Of a stretch of 62,292 nt of DNA, positions 51,250-59,753 are shown in pieces. Origin of the DNA: Clostridia bacterium (GTDB lineage: Bacteria > Bacillota > Clostridia > Oscillospirales > CAG-382); NCBI GenBank assembly GCA_017396825.1, contig JAFQKR010000074.1, positions 1 to 62,292 on the forward strand, given 5' to 3'. Position 1 is the stretch's first letter. Every line of letters starts with the position of its first letter. The notes beneath the pieces are model-generated. The model was given only the letters and a program-made list of their open reading frames with translations. It did no database searches and had not been told where the DNA came from. Position numbers and translations under genes: made by a program.

Positions 51250-51981
51250 ATGGACGCTATTAAAACCTGGTGGCTTGGACTTTGTAACGACGTGGCTGTT
51301 TGGTGGTCAGGCATTTGTGACGATTTTTATTTGTGCTTTGTTAAAGAAGACCGATATAAACTTATACTTGACGGCATCGGCGTTACCATAAAGGTATCTT
51401 TGTTCGCCATACTTATCGGTATATTTATAGGCTTTTTAATAGGCCTTTGCAGTCTCTCCAAAAACAAGTTTCTTAATTTTATAGGTAAGGTGTATACGGA
51501 CGTTATCAGAGGCACTCCCTCCGTTACACAGCTTATGATAATTTATTTCGTAGTGTTCGCCAACGTTCACTGGGAAAAGTGGATAATAGCATCCATAGCC
51601 TTTGGTATCAACTCGGGCGCCTACGTTTCAGAGATAATAAGGGCGGGCATTCTGTCGATAGACAAAGGGCAGACCGAGGCAGGCCGTTCATTAGGCCTTG
51701 GCGCAGTTCAAACCATGCTACACATCGTAGTTCCCCAAGCGGTAAAGAACATATTCCCCGCTTTGTGTAACGAGTTTATAGTACTTATCAAGGAAACGGC
51801 AATTGTCGGTTACATAGGCATTATGGATATACAAAAGGCGGCTGACTTTATTAAGAGCGCAACCTTTGAGCCGTTTTTGCCCTTGTTAGCGTCCGCAATT
51901 ATCTACTTTGTACTTATAAAGATTTTGACCGTTTCTCTCGGCTTTGTGGAGAAGGCGCTCAGAAAATCTGACGTAAGATAA
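51250..51981 (+). CDS. Polar amino-acid ABC transporter permease
   Basis: A 243-residue HisM/GlnP-type permease. About 35 N-terminal residues precede the first helix (GIGVTIKVSLFAILIG). The family hallmarks are VIRGTPSVTQLM and the EAA loop EAGRSLGLGAVQTMLHIVVPQ (given in part: EAGRSLGLGAVQT), which couples to the ATPase. Only one permease gene is present, so the channel is probably a homodimer. AGGAGGT lies 6 bases before the ATG; the ATPase gene follows by 12 bases. It imports a polar amino acid. Confidence 0.93.
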   Translation: MDAIKTWWLGLCNDVAVWWSGICDDFYLCFVKEDRYKLILDGIGVTIKVSLFAILIGIFIGFLIGLCSLSKNKFLNFIGKVYTDVIRGTPSVTQLMIIYFVVFANVHWEKWIIASIAFGINSGAYVSEIIRAGILSIDKGQTEAGRSLGLGAVQTMLHIVVPQAVKNIFPALCNEFIVLIKETAIVGYIGIMDIQKAADFIKSATFEPFLPLLASAIIYFVLIKILTVSLGFVEKALRKSDVR

Positions 51982-51993
51982 GGAGGAGCGGAT

Positions 51994-52716
51994 ATGATTA
52001 CGGTAAAAAATTTACACAAAAGCTTTGGCAAGCTTAACGTGCTTTGCGGTATAGACGAGCACATCACCCAAGGTGAGGTGGTTGTGGTCATAGGTCCTTC
52101 CGGCTCGGGCAAAAGCACCTTTCTTAGATGCCTCAACCTTTTGGAGGAGCCTACCGCAGGTGAGATATACATAGACGGCGAAATAATAAACGCGCCCAAG
52201 GTAAACGTTAACAGAATACGTCAGAAGATGGGCATGGTTTTCCAGCAGTTTAATCTTTTCCCCCATCTTACTATAATGGAAAACATTACCCTTGCTCCTG
52301 TTAAACTTAAAAAGATGACCAAAGAGGAGGCTATAAAAAAGGGTGAGGAGCTGCTTCAAAGAGTAGGGCTTTCCGATAAGGCTAACAACTACCCCGCACA
52401 GCTTTCAGGCGGGCAGAAGCAAAGAGTGGCAATTGCCAGAGCCCTTGCGATGCAGCCTGAGATAATGCTGTTTGATGAGCCTACCTCTGCCCTTGATCCC
52501 GAAATGGTTGGCGAGGTGCTTGACGTTATGAAGGACCTTGCCCGTTCAGGAATGACCATGGTAGTGGTTACCCACGAAATGGGCTTTGCCCGTGAGGTTG
52601 GTACAAGAGTTTTGTTTATGGACGGCGGCGTCATTATGGAAAGCGGCTCTCCGGAAGAGATCTTTGGTAACCCGCAAAACGATAGAACCAAAAACTTCCT
52701 CAGCAAGGTTCTTTAG
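51994..52716 (+). CDS. glnQ: Polar amino-acid ABC transporter ATP-binding protein
   Basis: A 240-residue ATPase of the GlnQ/HisP type. Walker A is [15 protein letters not shown] near 33, the Q-loop [11 protein letters not shown], the signature [15 protein letters not shown] near 134, Walker [14 protein letters not shown], and the switch [11 protein letters not shown]. All catalytic motifs are intact and the length is typical. It pairs with the permease 12 bases upstream and the binding protein downstream. AAGGAGG is 7 bases before the ATG. Confidence 0.96.
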   Translation: MITVKNLHKSFGKLNVLCGIDEHITQGEVVVVIGPSGSGKSTFLRCLNLLEEPTAGEIYIDGEIINAPKVNVNRIRQKMGMVFQQFNLFPHLTIMENITLAPVKLKKMTKEEAIKKGEELLQRVGLSDKANNYPAQLSGGQKQRVAIARALAMQPEIMLFDEPTSALDPEMVGEVLDVMKDLARSGMTMVVVTHEMGFAREVGTRVLFMDGGVIMESGSPEEIFGNPQNDRTKNFLSKVL

Positions 52717-52737
52717 TTGACCCCAAATCAAGAAATA

Positions 52738-52757
52738 AAAGGCAAAGCGCCTTTTAA
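52738..52757 (+). other. Small hairpin between ATPase and binding-protein genes
   Basis: AAAGGC-AAAGC-GCCTTT followed by a T/A-rich tail (TAAATAATATTATATTT). It may attenuate or stabilise message ends and help give the binding protein a separate level. Confidence 0.5.
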
Positions 52758-52787
52758 ATAATATTATATTTAAGGAGAATATCCAAA

Positions 52788-53687
52788 ATGAAAAAGATCA
52801 TCGCATTTTTGATGGCAGTTCTCATGGTTTCCGCTATGTTCGTAGCATGCGGCGGAGAGAAAGAAACCGAGACCCTCGTTTTCGGTACCAACGCAGAGTT
52901 CCCTCCCTTCGAATTTATCGCTGCTAACGGTGTTATCGGTCAGTATGACGGTATCGACATCGCTATCGCTGATAAGATCGCAAAGGATAACGGCATGAAG
53001 GCTGAAATCTCCAACATGGAGTTTGACTCCCTTCTTATCGCTTTGGAAAACGGTCAGGTTGACGCAGTTATCGCAGGTATGACTGTTAAGCCCGACAGAG
53101 CTGAGAAGGTTGACTTCTCCATCTCCTACTACAAGGCTACTCAGGTTATGATCGTTAAGGAAGGCTCCACCATCGCTAAGGCTTCCGATATGGCTGACAA
53201 GAGAATCGCTGTTATCCAGGGCTACACCGGTGAAAGCATCGTTAGCGATATGGGCTACAAGTACACCTCCTTCAAGAAGGGTACCGACGCTATCATGGAG
53301 CTTGTAAACGATAAGGCTGACGTTGTGGTTATCGACTCTGCTACCGCAGGTAAGTACGTTGCAGACAACAAGGGCCTTAAGATAGTTGAAGATGCTTCTG
53401 CATTTGCAAACGAAGAATACGCTATCGCTGTTAAGAAGGGCAACAAGGACCTTCTTGACAAGATAAATGCTTCTCTCAAAAAGATGCTTGATGACGGCAC
53501 CATCGCTGCTCTCGGTGACAAATACGCAGTAGCTAGCGACGAGGAGTCCTCTGAGGCTGCTTCCTCCGAAGAAACCTCCGCTGAAACTTCCGAGGTTGAA
53601 TCCTCCGAGGTTGAGTCTTCCGAGGCTTCCGCTGTTGAATCCTCCGAAGCTGCTTCCGCTGAAAGCTCTGAAGCTTCCGCTGCATAG
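52788..53687 (+). CDS. Amino-acid-binding lipoprotein with Ser/Glu/Ala tail
   Basis: A 299-residue SBP_bac_3 lipoprotein. The lipobox MFVACGG gives the lipidated Cys near residue 21. The two-lobed domain (about 30-250) starts LVFGTNAEFPPFEF and contains IDIAIADKIAKDNG and MTVKPDRAEKVDFS, typical for polar amino-acid binders. Oddly, residues after about 250 form a low-complexity tail of about 47 residues made almost entirely of S, E, A, V and T (SSEAASSEET..). Such repeats usually sit as an N-terminal linker. Codons are strongly biased to ATC, GCT and CTT, suggesting high expression. A terminator follows. Confidence 0.92.
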   Translation: MKKIIAFLMAVLMVSAMFVACGGEKETETLVFGTNAEFPPFEFIAANGVIGQYDGIDIAIADKIAKDNGMKAEISNMEFDSLLIALENGQVDAVIAGMTVKPDRAEKVDFSISYYKATQVMIVKEGSTIAKASDMADKRIAVIQGYTGESIVSDMGYKYTSFKKGTDAIMELVNDKADVVVIDSATAGKYVADNKGLKIVEDASAFANEEYAIAVKKGNKDLLDKINASLKKMLDDGTIAALGDKYAVASDEESSEAASSEETSAETSEVESSEVESSEASAVESSEAASAESSEASAA

Positions 53688-53701
53688 TTTTTATAAGAAT
53701 C

Positions 53702-53736
53702 AAAAGGGTTGCCCGTTTGGGCAACCCTTTTTGTTG
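53702..53736 (+). terminator. Terminator of the amino-acid ABC operon, copy 1
   Basis: AAAGGGTTGCCC-GTTT-GGGCAACCCTTT stem with TTG T-rich tail; 34 bases of it are repeated exactly at 53883-53916. Confidence 0.9.
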
Positions 53737-53916
53737 TATTGAGTACTGTGAGCCGAGGTTCGTTTTGAGCGAAAAAATAGAAAAAATCAAAGAGAATCCG
53801 AGGATTAACTTCTCGGATTCTCTTCTTTATGAGAGCAAATTTTATGTCTTTTTCGTGTTCTGTGCCTTTGTCAGCGGTCTGAGGGTTGCCCGTTTGGGCA
53901 ACCCTTTTTGTTGTAT
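53706..53916 (+). repeat. Direct repeat of a terminator, 34 bp at 53706-53739 and 53883-53916
   Basis: Both copies contain GGGTTGCCC-GTTT-GGGCAACCC and the same TTTTTGTTGTAT tail, with no mismatch by eye. They flank 143 bases holding another hairpin. Confidence 0.85.
53790..53828 (+). terminator. Second hairpin terminator in the intergenic cluster
   Basis: AGAGAATCCGAG-N9-CTCGGATTCTCT followed by TCTTTAT. Confidence 0.75.
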
Positions 53917-53951
53917 CAATCCACGCCACTATGGCGGGGTTTTATATAATA

Positions 53952-53980
53952 AGAAAAACGGCTTTATTAGCCGTTTTTCT
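53952..53980. terminator. Bidirectional terminator before the beta-helix gene end
   Basis: AGAAAAACGGCT-TTATT-AGCCGTTTTTCT. U-tracts form on both strands; it lies just beyond the 3' end of the minus-strand gene. Confidence 0.8.
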
Positions 53981-54003
53981 GTGTTGGGAATGCTTTTACA
54001 TTT

Positions 54004-57000
54004 TTATTTGCTGGTAACCTTGCTGGAAAGGGTTATACTCTTGTAAAGAGAACCGCCGGAGTAAGTACCGCCGGAATACAAACCATCGGTAAGAGTGCCG
54101 GTGCAGGAGCCGCCGGTGTAAATGCTATAAGTAGCGCCACTCTTAAGATCAGGAGTGGATATCATAATATGCTTGTAGGATTTATTGGGTTTGAACGCGA
54201 ATAGAGTGTTGCCCGAGGAATCCTTAACCGCAAGTATGCTGTTTGCACTGCCGGACACTGAGGTGGAGAATACGTATTGAGAGGAGGATGTAGAGGGAAG
54301 CTCTACCATATCGCCGCCGTCAACGATGATAACCAAACCGCCGTTTATAAGTCTTGTACCGTCTGCGTCAAAACCGCTGTTGCCGCCGCCGCTTTGCTGT
54401 ACTATAAGGGTGCCGCCGCTTACGGTAAGAGAGCCGTTGGAGTCAACACCATCGCCGGAGTTGCTTATCCACACAAACGCCGTGCCGCCGATGTTAAGGC
54501 TGTACTTCGAAGTATCGCCGCCCATAGAGCCACCGGGCATACCGGGTCTGCCGGGATTGGTGTTACCGCTGCCATCGGAGCCGCCTGCGGCGTTTATACC
54601 GTCATCAGATGCAGTGATACGCATCTTACCGCCGGTAATGTTTACGTTAAGACCTTCAACGCCCTCGTAGCTGGAGTGAACCGTCATATCACCGCCCGAA
54701 ATAGTGGTGGTAGTATCGGAGTGTACCGCATCATCGCCTGTGTAAATACTGTATGTACCGCCCGTTATGGTAACGGCACCGTTGGAATGTATTGCGTCAT
54801 CGTAGGAGTTAAGGTCAAAACTACCGCCGCTGATAGTTAATTCGCCCGTACCCTTTATAGCCTTATAGGATTCGCTTGTAGAGGAAACGGAACCTGAGTA
54901 ACCGTTAGCAGTCTTTACATAAATGGTGCCGCCTGCAATATTAAGAGAACCTGCCGAGGAAATACCATCACGGCCGCTGTATATCGTAAAGTTGCCGCCA
55001 CCTATCTCAATATAATCATCGGATTTAACGGTATCCTCCGGAGAGGAAGCATACAACGCAACGTTATTGATGACAACGCTGTCGTCTGCCTTTATTGCCT
55101 TGTAGCTACCTGCAGCAGTGTCAACACTTGCGGATGCACCGCCTGCAGCAACGATATAAAGGTTATAAGAACCGCTGCTTATGCCGCTTGACGAGGTCTT
55201 TGCCGCGGTGCCGTTATTGATGTTCACATTGGAACCTGCGTCGATAGCATCGTTAGAACACTTGATATACATATTACCGCCGGTAATATTAACGTCGCCA
55301 AGGTAGTTGCCGGCGGTGGTAACAGTTACTTGCTTGGTGCTTGTATTATAAGTTACGGTATCCCCTACCTGGATAAGGCAGGTTGCTGCATAATTAGTTT
55401 GGTCTTGATGGGTAAGAAGAGCTATCTCGCCGGTGGAAAGGGTAAAGTTCTTTGCCGTACCCGTCGCAACGGTCTGTGTAACGGTATAGCCGCCTGCGCC
55501 GTTGTCCTTGGCTATTGCAAGGAACCAATACACAGCGGTATTGCTTACCGTACCCGTAGTCCATACGTAACAGCCGGAGGTAGCAACGCTGCCGTTAAGA
55601 CTGCCGTAGGTGTAGGTGGTACGAGTCTCTCCTGCGGTGGTATTGGGGTCAAGAGAACTTGCCTTAACGCCGTCAGCGGTGGAGTTGATGGTGATATCAC
55701 CGCCTGCGATAGTTACGTCAATATCGCTCTTTATAGCGTTGTTGGAACTGTTAAGGGTCATGGTCCCGCCGGTTATATTAACCTTAGTATCGCCCTTTAT
55801 ACCGGTATCGGAAGCGGTTACGTTGATAGTACCGCCTGAAACGGTGGTGGTACCCGTTGCCTTAACTGCGTTGTCAGTGGTGGTTATCTGATAAGTGCCG
55901 CCAATAATATTAATATCCGCAGCAGACTTTATACCATCGGCGCTGGTAAGAACCGTTACGTTACCTGCGTTACCGGTGTAAACCGTACCCGCCTTGATGG
56001 CTGAGCCCGCAGAAGCGCTTAAAGTAAGAGTGCCGCCGTTAACGCTAACGGTGCCTTCGCTTTCAATGGCATCGGAGCCGCAAGTGCTTACTGTAAGAGA
56101 GCCGCTTTCAACGGTAATATCGTCGTTAGCGTGAAGTGCGTCCTTAACCGCGCTTGATACTACTACCTTTGCATCCTTAATTACTATATCGTCGTCACTG
56201 GCGATGCCGTGCTGTCTGTTACCCGTAACGTAAAGAGTGCCTGCGCCGCTTATGCTTATAGTATCGTTGGCAAACACAGCACCTTTGTCCAAAAGTGTGG
56301 TGGTAGCGCCATCTGCAAGAGTGCTGGTAGAACCATCGGAAAGAACGATGTTTGCCTTCTTGCACTGTTCAAAATACAAGGCTGGGCCTTCTGTATTAGT
56401 AATGCTAACGCCCGAAAGAGTAAGGCTTACTTTATCCTCCAGCCCTGCAGCAACGTGAACGTAGCCGTTGGTAGTACTGCCCTTAACGGTATAGTTACCG
56501 CCCTTGGTAACGTAAGCGTAGTTGCCTACTGCCTCGGCACCCGTACCCGTTACGGTAACGGTACTGCCGTTAAACACAATCGTTGCTTCACCGCTGTTAT
56601 CGCCAACAGCGGGGTCGTCAGAGGTATCGCCGCCTTCGGAGGAATCTTCAGAACTGTCGGTAACGGTGGGGTCTACAACCACTGCCGCTTGCTTTTCTTC
56701 CTCGGTAAGATAGCTGTCCTTATACAAAGGAACGTTGCCCTTAACGTATCCCTTTACGTTCAAAAGGTCTGCTGTGGTAACGGCTCCGTCTCCGTCAATA
56801 TCTGCAGCGTTTTTAGCCGCATCGCCGAGAACCACGCCACCCTTTACGACCTTGCAAAGGGATATATAGTCCACTGAGCTGGTAAGACCGTCTTCGTTAA
56901 TATCTCCGCTTACTACTATGGTGTACTCTGCATTAGTATACACAAGCTTCATGCCCGTACAAACCAATTCAGTGGAATTCTTATCTACTGCGATGCCGTC

Positions 57001-57207
57001 GGCAGTTTTAAGAACTGCTGTGCTGTAAACACTTGCCATAAGACTTGCAACGGTAGTATTTTCCGGAAGGTTATAAATATACTCCCCCGAAATGCTTAGT
57101 CTGTACTCGTTTGACAGGTCTGCCGCCGTTGCCGAAGAAAAAGGCAGAAGAGTCAAAGAAAGCAACAAAGACAAGGCCGCCGCTATAAATCTTTTTGCTT
57201 TTTGCAT
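54004..57207 (-). CDS. Secreted beta-helix (Cthe_2159-like) protein with N-terminal dockerin
   Basis: A 1067-residue exported protein. The signal peptide (1-30) and a short Ig-like segment precede a type I dockerin at about 100-165 (GDINEDG and ADIDGDGAVTTADLLNVKG), an unusual N-terminal position. A Ser/Asp spacer (DSSEDSSEGGDTSDD) leads to a long series of repeats with SGGT, GGxxxIxxxxDxI and DDAIHSN-type patterns covering the rest. These match the carbohydrate-binding Cthe_2159 (DUF4353) family, a right-handed beta-helix that binds pectin-like acidic glycans with calcium. Its likely role is glycan binding in an extracellular complex. ATG at 57207 has AAGGAG 9 bases upstream. Confidence 0.85.
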   Translation of the reverse strand: MQKAKRFIAAALSLLLSLTLLPFSSATAADLSNEYRLSISGEYIYNLPENTTVASLMASVYSTAVLKTADGIAVDKNSTELVCTGMKLVYTNAEYTIVVSGDINEDGLTSSVDYISLCKVVKGGVVLGDAAKNAADIDGDGAVTTADLLNVKGYVKGNVPLYKDSYLTEEEKQAAVVVDPTVTDSSEDSSEGGDTSDDPAVGDNSGEATIVFNGSTVTVTGTGAEAVGNYAYVTKGGNYTVKGSTTNGYVHVAAGLEDKVSLTLSGVSITNTEGPALYFEQCKKANIVLSDGSTSTLADGATTTLLDKGAVFANDTISISGAGTLYVTGNRQHGIASDDDIVIKDAKVVVSSAVKDALHANDDITVESGSLTVSTCGSDAIESEGTVSVNGGTLTLSASAGSAIKAGTVYTGNAGNVTVLTSADGIKSAADINIIGGTYQITTTDNAVKATGTTTVSGGTINVTASDTGIKGDTKVNITGGTMTLNSSNNAIKSDIDVTIAGGDITINSTADGVKASSLDPNTTAGETRTTYTYGSLNGSVATSGCYVWTTGTVSNTAVYWFLAIAKDNGAGGYTVTQTVATGTAKNFTLSTGEIALLTHQDQTNYAATCLIQVGDTVTYNTSTKQVTVTTAGNYLGDVNITGGNMYIKCSNDAIDAGSNVNINNGTAAKTSSSGISSGSYNLYIVAAGGASASVDTAAGSYKAIKADDSVVINNVALYASSPEDTVKSDDYIEIGGGNFTIYSGRDGISSAGSLNIAGGTIYVKTANGYSGSVSSTSESYKAIKGTGELTISGGSFDLNSYDDAIHSNGAVTITGGTYSIYTGDDAVHSDTTTTISGGDMTVHSSYEGVEGLNVNITGGKMRITASDDGINAAGGSDGSGNTNPGRPGMPGGSMGGDTSKYSLNIGGTAFVWISNSGDGVDSNGSLTVSGGTLIVQQSGGGNSGFDADGTRLINGGLVIIVDGGDMVELPSTSSSQYVFSTSVSGSANSILAVKDSSGNTLFAFKPNKSYKHIMISTPDLKSGATYSIYTGGSCTGTLTDGLYSGGTYSGGSLYKSITLSSKVTSK

Positions 57208-57317
57208 TAAAAACAACTCCTTTTCATAATTGTTTCGATCTCCTCAAATCAAGCTCCAAGTATAACCATGGAACATAATTATAATAAAGGCGCAGAATTA
57301 AAACAAAATTAATCAAA

Positions 57318-57374
57318 ACACAAAAAAACACCGCAAAAACAAGTTTTTACCGTTTTTCGCAGTGTTTTTTGTTG
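57318..57374 (-). terminator. Probable terminator of the mgtC-like gene
   Basis: Minus strand AAAACACTGCGAAAAAC...GTTTTTGCGGTGTTTT imperfect stem followed by TTTTGTG. Confidence 0.65.
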
Positions 57375-57386
57375 TTTTTTAGAAGG

Positions 57387-58076
57387 TCAATCCCTAGTCA
57401 TAAAATGAACGGCGCCGGTACCCTTTACACCTTGCTTAAATACATCATAGTTTTCCATATCGGTAGTAATAACAGTTATGCCCATATTGCCCGCCGTTCC
57501 GCTCTTAGGAGCGGAGGTTTCGACAAAGGCCTCATCGGGAAGGGCTTTTCGTATATATTCCACCACTTCCTCCAGTTTTTCAAGCCTATTTACTTCTATG
57601 TATACGCGTGTGGAAGTTTTGCGTCGGCGGTCCACTCTGGTAAGTACTGCGGCAGTAAAGAAGCATGCAAAGGTTGCGATAAGCGCACCGCTGTAAAAGC
57701 CGAGCCCAACCGCTATACCGATAATAGCCGTTGCCCACATTATAGCCGCCGTGGTAAGACCCGTTATCATCCTATCGCTTTTAACTATTATCATTCCTGC
57801 GCCGAGAAAGCCTATACCGGACACCACCTGCGCCGATATTCTTACGGGGTCGCTGTCGAAACCCAAAACCGAGTTACTGTAAACACCTATAAGAGCAGTC
57901 ATTGCGCCGCCGATACAAACCAAAATATGCGTACGCATGCCCGCCTGCCTGCCGTGCTTTCCTCTTTCAAGCCCGATTATACCGCCAAAGAGCACCGCAA
58001 GGACTATACGAAGTAGCACGGTATACAAATTAAATATTTTTTCAAACTCTGTTATGCTGTTCAAAAAACCGTCCAT
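57387..58076 (-). CDS. MgtC/SapB family protein
   Basis: A 229-residue protein: five N-terminal helices (about 15-145) with family motifs GGIIGLERGKHGRQAGMRTH (20 residues), QVVSGIGFLGAGMI and GLTTAAIMWATAIIG, then a cytosolic ACT-like domain (about 150-229). MgtC proteins adapt cells to low Mg2+ and acid or modulate ATP synthase; the molecular action is unsettled. The ATG at 58076 has AAAGGAG 7 bases upstream. It is divergent from purC and has its own promoter. Confidence 0.92.
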   Translation of the reverse strand: MDGFLNSITEFEKIFNLYTVLLRIVLAVLFGGIIGLERGKHGRQAGMRTHILVCIGGAMTALIGVYSNSVLGFDSDPVRISAQVVSGIGFLGAGMIIVKSDRMITGLTTAAIMWATAIIGIAVGLGFYSGALIATFACFFTAAVLTRVDRRRKTSTRVYIEVNRLEKLEEVVEYIRKALPDEAFVETSAPKSGTAGNMGITVITTDMENYDVFKQGVKGTGAVHFMTRD

Positions 58077-58132
58077 AACCGTTCTCCTTTCAACAAACAT
58101 TATATGCAAGAAAGCCCTAATTTGTTTCCTCT

Positions 58133-58161
58133 ATTATAACCGCGACACTCAAATATGTCAA
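58133..58161 (-). promoter_or_regulatory. Promoter of the mgtC-like gene
   Basis: Minus strand TTGACA, 17-base spacer, TATAAT: perfect consensus, 57 bases upstream of the start. Confidence 0.88.
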
Positions 58162-58242
58162 TACGTGAAAGAATTATGAAAAACAAACAACAAAAAAGCA
58201 AATATTTTTTATTATTTAGAAGAAAAAATTTTTTTACGCCTA

Positions 58243-58271
58243 TTGACATTTAGCCCTATTAGTTGCATAAT
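58243..58271 (+). promoter_or_regulatory. Promoter of purC
   Basis: TTGACA, 17-base spacer, CATAAT, 42 bases before the ATG. Confidence 0.8.
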
Positions 58272-58313
58272 ATATTTGGCATTAAGTTGAATTTATAAGG
58301 AGTTGTTAAATCA

Positions 58314-59003
58314 ATGAAAACACTTTACTCAGGCAAAACCAAGGATGTTCTTCTTGACGAAGAAACCAATATCGTCAGCCTTCTTTTTAAAGACAGCATG
58401 ACCGGTGAAAACGGCGTGTTTGACCCCGGATCCAACACCGTTGGCGGTAGCGTTGAAGGCAAGGGCAAGATAGGTCTTGCTATTTCCAAGTATTTCTTTG
58501 AGCTTATGGAAAAGAACGGTATACCTACCCACTACATAAACGCTGACGTGGAAAAGGGTCTTATGCAGGTTCGTAATCTTACCGTTCCTAAGCTTGAGTT
58601 TGTTCTTCGTTACTTTACTGCAGGCAGCATGTGCCGTCGCTTTACCTTGGAAGAAGGTATTGTGTTTGATCCTCCTTATGCAGAAGTTACCTTGAAGGAC
58701 GATATACAGGGCGACCCCCTTATCAGCGAACGCATTTGTATCATGAAGGGTCTTCTTAAAGAAGGTCAGTACGATGAAGCGCTTGCTATCGTTGCTAAGG
58801 TTGGTGAAGTTCTTAAAAAGGAACTTGCTGCTCTTGACCTCACCCTTATTGACTTTAAGATAGAGGTTGGTTATGACGAAAACGGCAAGATGTACGTTGC
58901 TGACGAGATCACTCCCGATATCTGGCGTGTTCGTGACGAGAACGGCAACATCCCCAACCAGCTTGACTGCTCTAAGATGCTTCTCCAAAGAATGGGTCTT
59001 TAA
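58314..59003 (+). CDS. purC: SAICAR synthetase (phosphoribosylaminoimidazole-succinocarboxamide synthase)
   Basis: A 229-residue enzyme of purine synthesis that joins aspartate to CAIR using ATP. The family start LYSGKTKDVLLDEE (ATP-binding strand), the VRNLTVPKLEFVLRYFTAGS block, LTLIDFKIEVGYDENG and DEITPDIWRV are all present. Length is typical of the bacterial single-domain form. AAGGAG lies 11 bases before the ATG. It is alone, not in a pur operon; xpt and the nucleoside importer are elsewhere in the window. Codon use suggests good expression. Confidence 0.96.
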   Translation: MKTLYSGKTKDVLLDEETNIVSLLFKDSMTGENGVFDPGSNTVGGSVEGKGKIGLAISKYFFELMEKNGIPTHYINADVEKGLMQVRNLTVPKLEFVLRYFTAGSMCRRFTLEEGIVFDPPYAEVTLKDDIQGDPLISERICIMKGLLKEGQYDEALAIVAKVGEVLKKELAALDLTLIDFKIEVGYDENGKMYVADEITPDIWRVRDENGNIPNQLDCSKMLLQRMGL

Positions 59004-59055
59004 TTAGGGATACAGAAAAGGTCCGAACGCAAGATAATATATATTTTTTGAACCA

Positions 59056-59092
59056 AAAAAGGTACTGTAAATTCACAGTACCTTTTGTTATT
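59056..59092. terminator. Bidirectional terminator between purC and the ECF gene
   Basis: AAAAGGTACTGT-N6-ACAGTACCTTTT followed by GTTATT; A-rich on the other side. Confidence 0.85.
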
Positions 59093-59093
59093 C

Positions 59094-59672
59094 TTATATA
59101 TCTTTTTTTCTGATGTTAAGCAATCTTACTATACCGGGGCTGAGAAGAATGTTGGAAACAAGCTCTGCTATGAAATTTATGCCTATCATACCGATAAAAA
59201 CATAGGCAAAAACATTATCATAGCCTGCACCGGCGCCCCATTCCTTTAAAGCGTCCATGAAAAAAGTAAAGCAACCGAGAACAAATACACCTGTGTTTAC
59301 TATAGGACAAACAATAGCCGCTACAGCCACCGCTAAATAACGGTTTACCTTTTCCAAAAGCTCATAAGTTAACCCCGCAAGGAAACCGCAAGCCATACCT
59401 TTAAGCAATACGGTAATTATAGTACCGGGTACACTTATTGCCAAAAACGCACCGGCATCCATAAACAGAACAACTACGCCAAACACGAATCCAAGCCACG
59501 TGCTAACGGATTTGCCGCAGGTTGCCGCACCTAAAACTATGGGTATAAGTACGAGAGAAATTGAAAAAGGACCGAACCTGATAAAGGAGCCCATAAGTTG
59601 GAGAATGACTACCAAAGCAGTCAAAATCGCACCAAGGACCAGTTTTTCGGTCGTTTCACGCTTTTGCTTCAT
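59094..59672 (-). CDS. ECF transporter S component, probably for pantothenate
   Basis: A 192-residue membrane protein with six helices and no ATPase. The N-terminus (KLVLGAILTALVVILQLMGSF) and the loop FGPFSISLVLIPIVLGAATCG match ECF-type vitamin-binding S components, which use shared EcfAAT modules encoded elsewhere. It lies 81 bases downstream of coaX on the same strand, so a pantothenate (PanT-like) role is the best guess; this rests on context. AAGGAGG is 7 bases before the ATG. A small GC hairpin (CCGC/GCGG) occurs in the gap. Confidence 0.8.
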   Translation of the reverse strand: MKQKRETTEKLVLGAILTALVVILQLMGSFIRFGPFSISLVLIPIVLGAATCGKSVSTWLGFVFGVVVLFMDAGAFLAISVPGTIITVLLKGMACGFLAGLTYELLEKVNRYLAVAVAAIVCPIVNTGVFVLGCFTFFMDALKEWGAGAGYDNVFAYVFIGMIGINFIAELVSNILLSPGIVRLLNIRKKDI

Positions 59673-59753
59673 TTAAATACCTCCTTGCTGTCGTCCGCTT
59701 TTTGCGGTACAACGCATTAATATTTATATTACCCTCGAAGCAGAGGCAATATA

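Larger units (their letters stand above)
53688..54003. other. Intergenic cluster of four terminator-like hairpins
   Basis: No gene is seen in these 316 bases. Four hairpins occur at 53702-53736, 53790-53828, 53883-53916 and 53952-53980, the first and third being identical. This is far more than is needed to separate two convergent genes. Confidence 0.7.

Noticed and set aside
53706..53916. Two palindromic 34-base repeats as a CRISPR remnant
   Set aside because: Only two copies 177 bases apart, each with a U-tract; the intervening length is far above spacer size. Terminators fit better.
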